This document shows, piece by piece, positions 1-8,426 of a stretch of 64,000 nt of DNA. This DNA comes from Streptomyces flaveus. Its GTDB lineage: Bacteria; Actinomycetota; Actinomycetes; Streptomycetales; Streptomycetaceae. The translations under genes and the position numbers were made by a program. A model generated the notes under the pieces. The model searched no databases. It saw only the letters and a list, made by a program, of their open reading frames with translations, and was not told the DNA's origin. The first letter of the stretch is position 1; every line of letters begins with the position of its first letter. The stretch spans positions 527,084 to 591,083 of the forward strand of contig NZ_BMPQ01000001.1 of NCBI RefSeq assembly GCF_014647675.1, written 5' to 3'.

Positions 1-1
1 G

Positions 2-484
2 TCGCGCAACTTCCTCTACGCCAACTGGAAGTCCGCCTCCAAACTGCACCAGCTCGCGCTCAAAGCCGAACTCGCGCACGCTTTTGACGAGGCACAACGC
101 ACCAGCCCCAGCGACGGCACCACTCAGGGGATCATCGACCACCTGACCCGCGTGACGCGTGTCGTCCGCCGCCATCCGACCACGGCCGCGATCGCCCGCT
201 CCTCCCCCAAGGCGCTCGCAGCGGCGCACACGGCGATCGAGGGCCCGCTGGTGGAGGTCGCGACGGAACGGATCGGCGATCTGCTCTACCCGCTCCTCCC
301 GCACGGCGGGGTCTGGGGCGATCTCGCACTGAAGTCCAAGTCGTGGAAGATCCTCTGGGTCGCCCGCCCCGCCGCTCTCTGCCCCGAAGCAGTCGGCGAC
401 CAGCGCTGGGAGGACACTCTGGACGGCGCCTTCACCGAGCTGCTGCGTGATCTGCTCTCCTCCTGGCCTCCCGCCGTTCAGTAA
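2..484 (+). CDS. Hypothetical protein, 5' end cut off by the window
   Basis: Open from the first complete codon at base 2 to TAA at 482-484, leaving 160 visible residues of a longer protein. The visible part is mostly helical and ends in an amphipathic stretch followed by WPPAVQ. No catalytic motif, membrane segment or signal peptide is visible, and I do not recognise the family. Codon use matches neighbouring genes, so the frame is real. The next gene is convergent and ends only 22 bases away. Function unknown. Confidence 0.6.
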   Translation, partial: SRNFLYANWKSASKLHQLALKAELAHAFDEAQRTSPSDGTTQGIIDHLTRVTRVVRRHPTTAAIARSSPKALAAAHTAIEGPLVEVATERIGDLLYPLLPHGGVWGDLALKSKSWKILWVARPAALCPEAVGDQRWEDTLDGAFTELLRDLLSSWPPAVQ

Positions 485-506
485 CAGCCTGACGCGTCAA
501 CCGGTC

Positions 507-1355
507 CTAGGGACGTAGGTCCTTGTGGATCGCCCGCGCCACGCCCTGGATCGTGGTGATGCCGTAGTTCATCGTGCTGTTGCCGTGGGTGAGGACGGAG
601 ATCATGTAGTCGCGGCCGCCGCCCTTGAACGTACCGACGCTGTGGACGCGCCAGCCGTGCGTGGACCGTGACAGCCAGCCGTTCTTGACGTGCACGGACA
701 CGGAGGAGGGCGCCCCCGCCGGCGTACCCCATCTCTGCGAGGAGATGACCCTCCCCATCAACTTCGATATGTACGCACGGGAGTTGTCGCTCAGGACGGA
801 GTTCCTCGCGGTGACGAGGGCGAGCAGCTTCTGCTCGTCGCGGACGGTGATCTGGGTGAGTCCCCAGTAGCCGTTCGCGCCGGGCTTGGTCTGGGTCATC
901 CCGGCGGCGGCGAGGAAGCCCTTCACCTTGGTCACGCCCAGCTGCCTCCAGAGCGTGCTGGTCGCGGAGTTGTCCGACTTAGTGATCATGGCGGTGGCGA
1001 GTTCGGTCTCGCGCTGCGTGAGATACCGGCCCTGCCTCCTCGCGTCCCACAGCAGCGTGGCGAGCACGGTCACCTTCACGACGCTGGCCGAGTCGTACGC
1101 CGAACTCGCCCGCAGCGTGCAGGTCGTCCGGGTCGTACGGTCGTAGAGACCGACGGCGATCGTGCCGTTGCGGTTCGCGAGGGCAGTGGTGATGTCCCTC
1201 TGCAACTTGGCGGCCAGGCCCGCCTGGCCGGACGTACAACTGACCTGCGGCGTCGCCGCAACGGCGGGTCCCGCCCCCGCCACGAACGGCATGAGCACCC
1301 CCGCTCCGAGCCCTGCGCACAGCACACGGGTACGCCTGGATATCCGGTGAGTCAT
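507..1355 (-). CDS. Secreted class A beta-lactamase-like serine hydrolase
   Basis: 282 residues. An N-terminal twin-basic, hydrophobic signal peptide (about residues 1-34) is followed by a penicillin-recognising serine hydrolase domain. The three family motifs are present: SVVK at 91-94 (active-site Ser91, Lys94), SDN at 127-129, and KNG at 224-226 in place of the KTG/KSG triad of resistance enzymes. Two cysteines soon after the signal (about 40 and 79) could form a disulfide. Streptomycetes carry several secreted proteins of this kind whose substrates are unknown; the KNG triad and lack of a clear omega-loop glutamate motif argue against assuming antibiotic hydrolysis. Transcribed divergently from the endonuclease gene. 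Confidence 0.85.
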   Translation of the reverse strand: MTHRISRRTRVLCAGLGAGVLMPFVAGAGPAVAATPQVSCTSGQAGLAAKLQRDITTALANRNGTIAVGLYDRTTRTTCTLRASSAYDSASVVKVTVLATLLWDARRQGRYLTQRETELATAMITKSDNSATSTLWRQLGVTKVKGFLAAAGMTQTKPGANGYWGLTQITVRDEQKLLALVTARNSVLSDNSRAYISKLMGRVISSQRWGTPAGAPSSVSVHVKNGWLSRSTHGWRVHSVGTFKGGGRDYMISVLTHGNSTMNYGITTIQGVARAIHKDLRP

Positions 1356-1690
1356 GGAGTGCTTCCCATCCCCTTGAAGCAGAACGAGCGCGCTTCAGCG
1401 CACTCGCCTTCTCTGACTCATTGAAGTGGCCGAAAGTTGTACACACGTTTCCCGCACAAAAGTTCTTAGCGGTGAAGGGTCCACATGCCCGCCGAGACTG
1501 GAGGTCAGTTGCCGGACCATCGGCGGCCCACGCCGTACCGCCGGACGTGTCCGACGTCAACTAGAGCAAACCCTCCACGACTTGGGGAAAACCCTCGCGC
1601 AACGCCAGTAGCTGCTTTCGATTTCAGAACGTCACACAAACGCCTCGTCCCGGTTACGCCGCGAGCCCCTCCCCCGTGCCACTCTCCCGA

Positions 1691-1718
1691 TTGACCAAGT
1701 GGTCAACACGCGTAGAAC
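1691..1718 (+). promoter_or_regulatory. Candidate vegetative promoter with overlapping inverted repeat
   Basis: TTGACC (1691-1696), a 16-base spacer, then TAGAAC (1713-1718) is close to the HrdB-type promoter consensus and would give a leader of roughly 55 bases before the endonuclease start. The -35 region is embedded in a 16-base inverted repeat at 1691-1706 (TTGACCA, AG, TGGTCAA), a good candidate for repressor binding. The cognate regulator is not identifiable from sequence. Confidence 0.55.
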
Positions 1719-1780
1719 TCAGGCCCTTTGAGCCGGACACCGCGTTCCACGCGTGCCGTCCCCGGGAAAGGACACCCCCC

Positions 1781-2596
1781 ATGTCCGTTGCGCAGACAGG
1801 CAGACGAATACGCGGCTGGAAGCCGCTCGCGCTGACCGCCGCCGCAGTACTCCTCGGAATCACCCTGCCGACCGCCGCCGCGAGCCCCGCCGTGGCCACC
1901 ACCACCGCGTACGACGACACGTACTACCAGGACGCGATCGGCAAGACGGGCCCGGCCCTGAAGGACTCGCTGCACACGATCATCAGCGACCAGACCCGGA
2001 TCTCGTACTCCGCGGTCTGGAACGCCCTCAAGGCCACGGACCAGGACCCGAACAACAGCAACAACGTGATCCTGCTCTACACCGGCACCTCCCGCAGCAA
2101 GTCCCTCAACGGCGGCAGCACCGGCAACTGGAACCGCGAGCACGTCTGGGCCCAGTCCCACGGCGACTTCGGCACCTCGGCAGGCCCCGGCACCGACCTG
2201 CACCACCTGCGCCCCGAGGACGTGCAGATCAACAGCATCCGCGGCAACAAGGACTTCGACAACGGCGGCAGCGCGGTCAGCGGCGCGGCCGGCAACTACA
2301 CCGACTCGAACTCCTTCGAGCCGCGCGACGCCGTCAAGGGCGATGTGGCCCGCATGATCCTCTACATGGCCGTCCGCTACGAGGGCGACGACAGCTGGGC
2401 GGACCTGGAGCCCAACGACTCGGTCTCCAACGGCAGTTCCCCGTACCACGGCCGCCTCTCGGTCCTGAAGCAGTGGAACGACGAGGACCCGCCGAGCGCC
2501 TTCGAGGAGAACCGCAACGAGATCATCTACGACACCTACCAGCACAACCGCAACCCGTTCATCGACCACCCGGAGTGGGTCGAGGCGATCTGGTAG
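1781..2596 (+). CDS. Secreted endonuclease I family nuclease
   Basis: 271 residues from ATG 1781, preceded by GGAAAGGA at about 8 bases; upstream in-frame starts lack a ribosome site. The first 35 or so residues form a signal peptide (basic RRIRGW, hydrophobic core, cleavage around ASPAVA). The mature part carries the endonuclease I signature NREHVWAQSHG, then TDLHHLRPEDVQIN and SIRGNKDF, the metal and active-site region of the EndA/NucM family of non-specific DNA/RNA nucleases. Secreted nucleases of this type in Streptomyces degrade extracellular nucleic acid. A promoter is proposed at 1691-1718 and a hairpin follows the stop codon. Confidence 0.9.
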   Translation: MSVAQTGRRIRGWKPLALTAAAVLLGITLPTAAASPAVATTTAYDDTYYQDAIGKTGPALKDSLHTIISDQTRISYSAVWNALKATDQDPNNSNNVILLYTGTSRSKSLNGGSTGNWNREHVWAQSHGDFGTSAGPGTDLHHLRPEDVQINSIRGNKDFDNGGSAVSGAAGNYTDSNSFEPRDAVKGDVARMILYMAVRYEGDDSWADLEPNDSVSNGSSPYHGRLSVLKQWNDEDPPSAFEENRNEIIYDTYQHNRNPFIDHPEWVEAIW

Positions 2597-2631
2597 CACA
2601 TCCGGCCTGGCAGCACACCGCGCAGAGGCTC

Positions 2632-2657
2632 GAACTCCCCGGGTTACCGGGGAGTTC
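2632..2657 (+). terminator. Hairpin after the endonuclease gene
   Basis: Perfect 11-base stem GAACTCCCCGG / CCGGGGAGTTC around a GTTA loop, 35 bases after the endonuclease stop codon. No long T-run follows, which is normal for high-GC actinobacterial terminators. Confidence 0.7.
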
Positions 2658-2787
2658 GGTTCAAGCCAAGCTTACAAATGAACAATGAATGTCTTCAGGT
2701 CGAACAACCGGTGACCTACCGCCCGAGTCTCATCCCATGAAGGCGCGTCCCCGACGCGCCGAAAGGACCGACTCGAAAGGCACATGC

Positions 2788-4300
2788 ATGTCCCGAGCAC
2801 GACGCAGAACCCCCACCGCCCGGCTGACCGCCCCCGTGGCCGCCGCGGCGCTGCTCGCCGGAGGGATCAGCACCCTGGCCCTCACCGGGGCCTCCGCCCA
2901 TGCCGCCCAGGCCGCCCCCACGGCCGAATCGGCGGACGTTGACGTACAGGACGACTTAAACGGAGACGGCTACGCCGACCTGGTCGTCGGCGCACCGAAC
3001 GCCACGATCTCCGGCGCGGCCAAGGCCGGCTACGTGGCCGTCACATACGGCTCGCCCAACGGCCTCTCCGCCACCAACAAGAAGCTCATCAGCCGCTCCA
3101 CCAGCGGCGTCCCGGGCTCCGCCACCGCCGACCAGCGCTTCGGGTCCACGTTCGCCAAGGGCGACCTGGACGGCGACGGCTACGGCGACCTCGTGATCGC
3201 GGGCGGCACCGCGGGCTCCGTCATCCTGTGGGGCTCCCCCTCGGGCCTCACCGGCGGCACGAACATCGCCGGATACGGGGCCGCCCCCCCAGGCCGGTGA
3301 CTTCGACGGGGACGGCACGACGGACCTGGCCTTGTTCTCCAAGCAGGACGTCGGCGGCGACGACCCCGAGGGCGCCCCGGCCACCTTGTGGAAGGGCCCG
3401 GTCACACGCACCGGAAAGCCCGCCGCCACCCTGAACATCCTCGACAAGTCCGAATGGTGGGGCTACGAGGCGGACGACGCCTCATGCGTCACCAACGGCG
3501 GCTGCGAGGACGGCCCCGACTCGATCACCGGACCTGTCGTCTCCGGCCAGGTCGGCGACGTCAACGGCGACGGCAAGGACGACATCGTCCAGTGGAACTA
3601 CACCGGCGACGGCACCTGGGGCAACCGGCTGCTGTACGGCGGCAGTTCGGGCTTCACCACCGAGTGGGCACCCGGAGAAACCGCGGGCGGCGCCGCGCCG
3701 GGCACCGGCGTGGGTGACGTGAACGGCGACGGCTTCGACGACGTGGTGGTCGGCGCCGACGACTGGTCCGAGCAGGTCCGCGTCGCCTACGGCTCGGCCT
3801 CCGGCCTGTCCAGCTCCAACACCCAGAGCTTCGACCAGAGCCTGCCCGGCTTCCACGGCGCCCAGGAATCCGGCGACGATGTCGGCTCCGCGGTCTCGGT
3901 CGCCGACGTCACCGGCGACGGCTACGCGGACATCGCGCTCGGCATCTCCGGCGAGGACTTCAGCGGCCTCACCAACGCCGGTTCGTTCGCCCTGGTGCCC
4001 GGCTCGGCCTCCGGCGTCACGGGCACGGGAACCCAGGTGTTCCACCAGAACACCTCCGGTGTGCCCGGAGTGGCCGAGACGAACGACAGGTTCGGCGCGA
4101 CCACCGCGCTCCTGGACGTCAACGGCAACGGCTACCGCGACCTCGCCGTGGCCTCCACGGCAGAGAACAGCGACAACGGCGCCGTCTGGCTCCTGCGCGG
4201 CAGGACCACCGGTCTCACCACCACGTCCGCCATCGCCTTCGGCGGCAAGGACCTGTCCGCGCCCTACACGGACGCACTGTTCGGCTCGGCGCTCCGTTGA
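2788..4300 (+). pseudogene. Secreted FG-GAP (integrin-alpha-like) repeat protein, split by a frameshift
   Basis: Reads from ATG 2788 (AAAGG seven bases upstream) with a signal peptide of about 36 residues, then runs into TGA at 3298-3300. The same repeat pattern continues without loss in the next frame from 3290 to the stop at 4298-4300. The switch lies in a run of seven C (3284-3290); one C fewer gives GYGAAPQAGDFDGDG and a single protein of about 503 residues. Seven calcium-binding repeat cores of the type DxDGDGxxDL are visible across both frames (DLNGDGYADL, DLDGDGYGDL, DFDGDGTTDL, DVNGDGKDDI, DVNGDGFDDV, DVTGDGYADI, DVNGNGYRDL), fitting a seven-bladed propeller. Codon 57 (2956-2958) is TTA. 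Either a real frameshift or an assembly error in the homopolymer. Confidence 0.8.
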
Positions 4301-4317
4301 GCGACTGAGCGGATTGG

Positions 4318-5808
4318 TCACTCCTGCCTCAACGCGAACCACAGCTCCATCCGTACGTCCGGATCGTCGAGGTCCATGTCCAGAAGGGCCGCACACCGCG
4401 CGACCCGCTGCCGCACCGTGTTCCGGTGCACGGACAGGGCGACCGCCGTGCGGTCCCAACTGCCGTGCAGGGAAAGCCAGGTGCGGAGGGTCTCGGGGAG
4501 AGCCGGGTTCGTGGCGATCGGGGCGAGGAGCGTACGGGCGTGAGCCTCGGCCTCGGCCGACGGAATCAGACCGGCCAGGCCGGGGTGTTCGCTGTGGCGG
4601 ACCAGGGGCGTACGGCTGGCCCGCGCGCGAGCCAGCGCGCGGGCGGCCTGCATGTCGGCGGTAGCCCACTCCTGCGGACCGACGGCCGAGCTGACCCCGC
4701 ACATCCAGCCGGACTGCGGGACCGGCTCACGCTCGGCGGGCACGAGGACGCGTACGACCTCCCCGTCCACGTCCAGGTCAACAAGCGCCGAGCCGAGTGC
4801 CGCCCCCAGCGCGGACGCGGCGACGGCGTCCGGAGCAGCGGGGCCGTCCGGACACGCGTGCACCACGACCCACCGCTTCCCGCCCAGAAGATGCGCCACG
4901 TCCTCGGGCGCGGCGCCCAGCAGCAGTCGTACGAGAGCCGAGGAGCGAGCCGCACCGGTACCGCTCTGGTGCTCGCCGGTGAGGAGGGACAGGAGTACGG
5001 CGGCGACGGAGGCGATGGTGTGGTCGCCGGGTTCGCGCCGGGGCGCCGCCACTGCGAGCACGAACCTCTGCTCCGTACCGAGGGCGTACGCGGCGAGGTG
5101 GGTGCCGTCCACGGTGTCGGTGGCGGAGGAGGGGGCAGGCGTGAGCGTGGCACCGGGGCCCTCGACCGGCCGTACGATCGCCGCCAGCTCGGCCAGCGCG
5201 CCACTCGCTCCCGGCCCCAACTCCCGCCCCGCTACCGCGACTTCCGCCCCGTCGGTGCCGTACAGCACCGCCCGGCCGCCCACCCGCTGAGCCAGTTGCC
5301 GCAGGACCGACGGCACCGGGTCCTGCCGGGAGGCTGCCGCGGCCAGGCTCTGCTGGGCCTCGGTCACGCGGCGCAGCTCCGCGTGCCGGGCCTGGGCCAT
5401 GAGCTGCCAGACCGCCCGGGCCACGCCCGAGAAGGTGGTCTGCGGCGGGACCTCGACCAGCGGCAGCTCGTACGCCTCGCAGGCCGCGACCAGCGCCCGC
5501 GGCACCGTGTCGTGCACCGGCGCCACCCCGAAGCCGAGGGCTGCGCCGCCCGCCGCGACGATCCGGGACACGTAGTCCTCGAAGTAGGTGCCAGAGCCCG
5601 CCGCCTCCGGGATGTGCACCCCGGCCGTCAGCAGCAGCTCGCCGCCCAGTAGGTACGGGTACGGGTCCGCCATCTCCGAGGTGTGCGCCCAGTGGATGAC
5701 GAGGTCCGGATCGGTCGGCCCGGCGATCTGGCGGAGGGCGAGGTCCTCGCGGGCCAGGAGGGCCGCCAGTGGGACCGGTGGGGTGGGAGGGACGGCGGGG
5801 TCCGGCAT
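4318..5808 (-). CDS. PucR family transcriptional regulator
   Basis: 496 residues from ATG at 5808, with GGAGGG about nine bases upstream; a GTG six codons earlier is less likely. The N-terminal third is the purine-catabolism-regulator sensory domain (PYLLGGELLLTAGVHI near residues 50-65), followed by a GGDEF-like middle part. The C-terminal end is the PucR helix-turn-helix (GSWDRTAVALSVHRNTVRQR followed by RCAALL). These regulators usually control the operon they face. This one diverges across 122 bases from a symporter / ureohydrolase / ThDP-enzyme operon, so it is the likely local regulator. The effector is unknown; a guanidino compound or purine-like molecule would suit the neighbours. Confidence 0.85.
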   Translation of the reverse strand: MPDPAVPPTPPVPLAALLAREDLALRQIAGPTDPDLVIHWAHTSEMADPYPYLLGGELLLTAGVHIPEAAGSGTYFEDYVSRIVAAGGAALGFGVAPVHDTVPRALVAACEAYELPLVEVPPQTTFSGVARAVWQLMAQARHAELRRVTEAQQSLAAAASRQDPVPSVLRQLAQRVGGRAVLYGTDGAEVAVAGRELGPGASGALAELAAIVRPVEGPGATLTPAPSSATDTVDGTHLAAYALGTEQRFVLAVAAPRREPGDHTIASVAAVLLSLLTGEHQSGTGAARSSALVRLLLGAAPEDVAHLLGGKRWVVVHACPDGPAAPDAVAASALGAALGSALVDLDVDGEVVRVLVPAEREPVPQSGWMCGVSSAVGPQEWATADMQAARALARARASRTPLVRHSEHPGLAGLIPSAEAEAHARTLLAPIATNPALPETLRTWLSLHGSWDRTAVALSVHRNTVRQRVARCAALLDMDLDDPDVRMELWFALRQE

Positions 5809-5930
5809 GGTGGACGTTCCCTCCACTCAAGGCGGCTCGAATGGATGAAACGTACACTTCGCAGCCGCTTTCCGGCCACCTAGTGTCGTTGCTCGTCACC
5901 CGCAGGCGACACCGAGTGAAGGAGGGCCCC

Positions 5931-7391
5931 GTGGCCGTCGACTACGCAGTGATCGTCGTCTATCTGGCAGGCATGCTGGCCATGGGCTGGTGGGGTATGC
6001 GCCGCGCCAAGTCGAAGAGCGAGTTCCTGGTGGCGGGCCGCCGCCTCGGCCCCACCATGTACTCCGGCACCATGGCCGCGATCGTCCTCGGCGGCGCGTC
6101 CACCATCGGCGGCGTCGGCCTCGGGTACCAGTACGGGCTCTCCGGCGCCTGGATGGTCTTCACCATCGGCCTCGGGCTCCTCGCCCTGTCGGTCTTCTTC
6201 TCCGCCCGCATCGCCCGGCTGAAGGTCTACACCGTCTCCGAGATGCTCGACCTGCGCTACGGCGGACGGGCCGGCGTCATCTCCGGCGTCGTCATGTGGG
6301 CGTACACGCTGATGCTCGCCGTCACGTCCACCATCGCGTACGCCACGATCTTCGACGTCCTCTTCGACATGAACCGCACGGCCGCGATCGTCCTCGGCGG
6401 CTCGATCGTGGTCGCGTACTCGACGCTCGGCGGCATGTGGTCGATCACCCTCACCGACATGGTGCAGTTCGTGGTCAAGACGATCGGCGTACTGCTCCTG
6501 CTGCTCCCGATCGCGGTCGTCAAGGCGGGCGGCTTCGGCGCGATGAGGGACGAGTTGCCGACGTCGTACTTCGATCCGCTGGGCATCGGCGGCGAGACGA
6601 TCTTCACGTACGTCCTGATCTATACGTTCGGCATGCTGATCGGGCAGGACATCTGGCAGCGCGTGTTCACCGCGCGCAGTGACCGGACCGCCAAGTGGGG
6701 CGGCACGGTCGCGGGCACCTACTGCCTGGCGTACGCGCTCGCCGGCGCCGTCATCGGTACGGCGGCCAAGGTCCTCTACCCGAAGCTCGGCAGCGCGGAC
6801 GACGCCTTCGCGACCATCGTGAAGGACGAACTCCCCATGGGCGTACGGGGTTTGGTGCTGGCCGCGGCCCTGGCAGCCGTGATGTCGACGTCCTCCGGCG
6901 CACTCATCGCCTGCGCGACCGTCGCGAACAACGACATCTGGTCGCGGTTGCGAGGGGCCGTCCGACCGTCCGAGGAGCAGCACGACGAGGTCAGGGGCAA
7001 CAGGGCCTTCATCCTCATCATGGGCGTCGCGGTGATCTGTACGGCGATTGCGCTCAACAACGTCGTCGAGGCCCTGACCGTCGCGTACAACCTCCTCGTC
7101 GGCGGCCTCCTCGTCCCCATCCTCGGCGGCCTGCTGTGGAAGCGCGGCACCGCCCAGGGCGCGCTGGCCTCCGTCGCGGTCGGCGGCCTCGCGGTCATCG
7201 CCCTGATGGCGACCTACGGAATCCTCGCCAACGAGCCCATCTATTACGGACTGCCGGCCTCGCTGGCCACGTACGTGATCGTCTCGCTGGCCACACCCGC
7301 CACCGACGCCGCCGTGCTCGCCGCCTGGCGCGAGCGACTGGCGGGCCGGGCTCCCGAACCCGTGTCCGAACCCGTTCCGGCTCCCCACTAG
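5931..7391 (+). CDS. Sodium:solute symporter (SSS family)
   Basis: 486 residues from GTG 5931, placed by a strong AAGGAGG at 5919-5925; the longer upstream frame is not translated-looking. About thirteen hydrophobic segments span nearly the whole protein. The pattern follows SSS transporters: an N-terminal helix followed by KSKSEFLVAGRR, a GGASTIGGVGLGYQYGLSGAW segment typical of the substrate and Na+ region, and later AAALAAVMSTSSGALIACA, the conserved helix-8 sodium site. It lies 54 bases upstream of the agmatinase-like gene and diverges from pucR, so the substrate is probably the compound degraded by this operon. Which amine or acid it carries cannot be read from sequence. Confidence 0.85.
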   Translation: MAVDYAVIVVYLAGMLAMGWWGMRRAKSKSEFLVAGRRLGPTMYSGTMAAIVLGGASTIGGVGLGYQYGLSGAWMVFTIGLGLLALSVFFSARIARLKVYTVSEMLDLRYGGRAGVISGVVMWAYTLMLAVTSTIAYATIFDVLFDMNRTAAIVLGGSIVVAYSTLGGMWSITLTDMVQFVVKTIGVLLLLLPIAVVKAGGFGAMRDELPTSYFDPLGIGGETIFTYVLIYTFGMLIGQDIWQRVFTARSDRTAKWGGTVAGTYCLAYALAGAVIGTAAKVLYPKLGSADDAFATIVKDELPMGVRGLVLAAALAAVMSTSSGALIACATVANNDIWSRLRGAVRPSEEQHDEVRGNRAFILIMGVAVICTAIALNNVVEALTVAYNLLVGGLLVPILGGLLWKRGTAQGALASVAVGGLAVIALMATYGILANEPIYYGLPASLATYVIVSLATPATDAAVLAAWRERLAGRAPEPVSEPVPAPH

Positions 7392-7445
7392 AGTCGGCTG
7401 TGCAGTACATACGCGACGAAGCGTAGGAAAGAAGGCAGAACAACC

Positions 7446-8426
7446 ATGAGCAGCAACGAGACGCCCCGCGGCCCCGTCGACTCGTCCCGCATTCCGCGGT
7501 ACGCGGGTCCCGCGACCTTCGCCCGGCTGCCCCGCCTCGACGAGGTCGGCCGCGCCGACGTCGCGGTCGTGGGCGTGCCGTTCGACGCGGGCGTCTCGTA
7601 CCGGCCGGGTGCCCGGTTCGGCGGGAACGCGATCAGGGAGGCCAGCCGTCTCCTGCGCCCGTACAACCCCGCGCAGGACGCGTCCCCGTTCGCCCTCGCG
7701 CAGGTCGCGGACGCCGGGGACATCGCCGCGAACCCGTTCGACATCAACGAGGCCGTGGAGACCATCGAAGGAGCCGCGGACGAACTCCTCGGCACCGGCG
7801 CCCGGTTGATGACCCTCGGCGGCGACCACACCATCGCGCTCCCCCTCCTGCGGTCGGTCGCGAAGAAGCACGGCCCGGTCGCCCTGCTCCACTTCGACGC
7901 GCATCTCGACACCTGGGACACGTACTTCGGCGCTCAGTACACGCATGGGACACCGTTCCGGCGGGCGGTCGAGGAAGGCATCCTCGACACGTCGGCGTTG
8001 TCGCACGTGGGCACGCGCGGCCCGCTGTACGGCAGGCAGGACCTGGACGACGACGAGAAGATGGGCTTCGGCATCGTGACGTCGGCGGACGTGATGCGGC
8101 GCGGTGTGGACGAGGTGGCGGACCAGCTGCGGCAGCGCATCGGCGACCGTCCGCTCTACATCTCCATCGACATCGACGTCCTGGATCCGGCGCACGCGCC
8201 CGGCACGGGTACACCGGAGGCGGGCGGCCTCACCTCCCGCGAACTCCTGGAGATCCTCCGGGGGTTGGCGTCCTGCCACCTCGTCTCGGCGGACGTCGTG
8301 GAGGTCGCGCCCGCGTACGATCACGCCGAGATCACGTCGGTCGCCGCGTCCCATACGGCGTACGAACTGACGACGATCATGTCCCGCCAGATCGCGCAGG
8401 CAAAGCAGGAGAAGGCAGCGAAGTGA
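7446..8426 (+). CDS. speB: Agmatinase-like ureohydrolase
   Basis: 326 residues. Ureohydrolase (arginase/agmatinase) fold with the dimanganese ligands in order: GGDHT at 125-129, HFDAHLD at 149-155 and SIDIDVLDP near 240. These enzymes hydrolyse a guanidino group to urea plus an amine. The sequence is closest in layout to agmatinases and guanidinobutyrases ([12 protein letters not shown] after the last metal motif), and the two activities cannot be separated by eye. It lies downstream of the SSS symporter and overlaps the ThDP enzyme by four bases (GTGA), indicating translational coupling. A role in uptake and breakdown of agmatine, guanidinobutyrate or a related compound is inferred. Confidence 0.88.
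   Translation: MSSNETPRGPVDSSRIPRYAGPATFARLPRLDEVGRADVAVVGVPFDAGVSYRPGARFGGNAIREASRLLRPYNPAQDASPFALAQVADAGDIAANPFDINEAVETIEGAADELLGTGARLMTLGGDHTIALPLLRSVAKKHGPVALLHFDAHLDTWDTYFGAQYTHGTPFRRAVEEGILDTSALSHVGTRGPLYGRQDLDDDEKMGFGIVTSADVMRRGVDEVADQLRQRIGDRPLYISIDIDVLDPAHAPGTGTPEAGGLTSRELLEILRGLASCHLVSADVVEVAPAYDHAEITSVAASHTAYELTTIMSRQIAQAKQEKAAK

Noticed and set aside
3284..3300. Programmed ribosomal frameshift in the FG-GAP gene
   Set aside because: No slippery heptamer of the usual kind plus stimulatory structure was identified; mutation or sequencing error is simpler.
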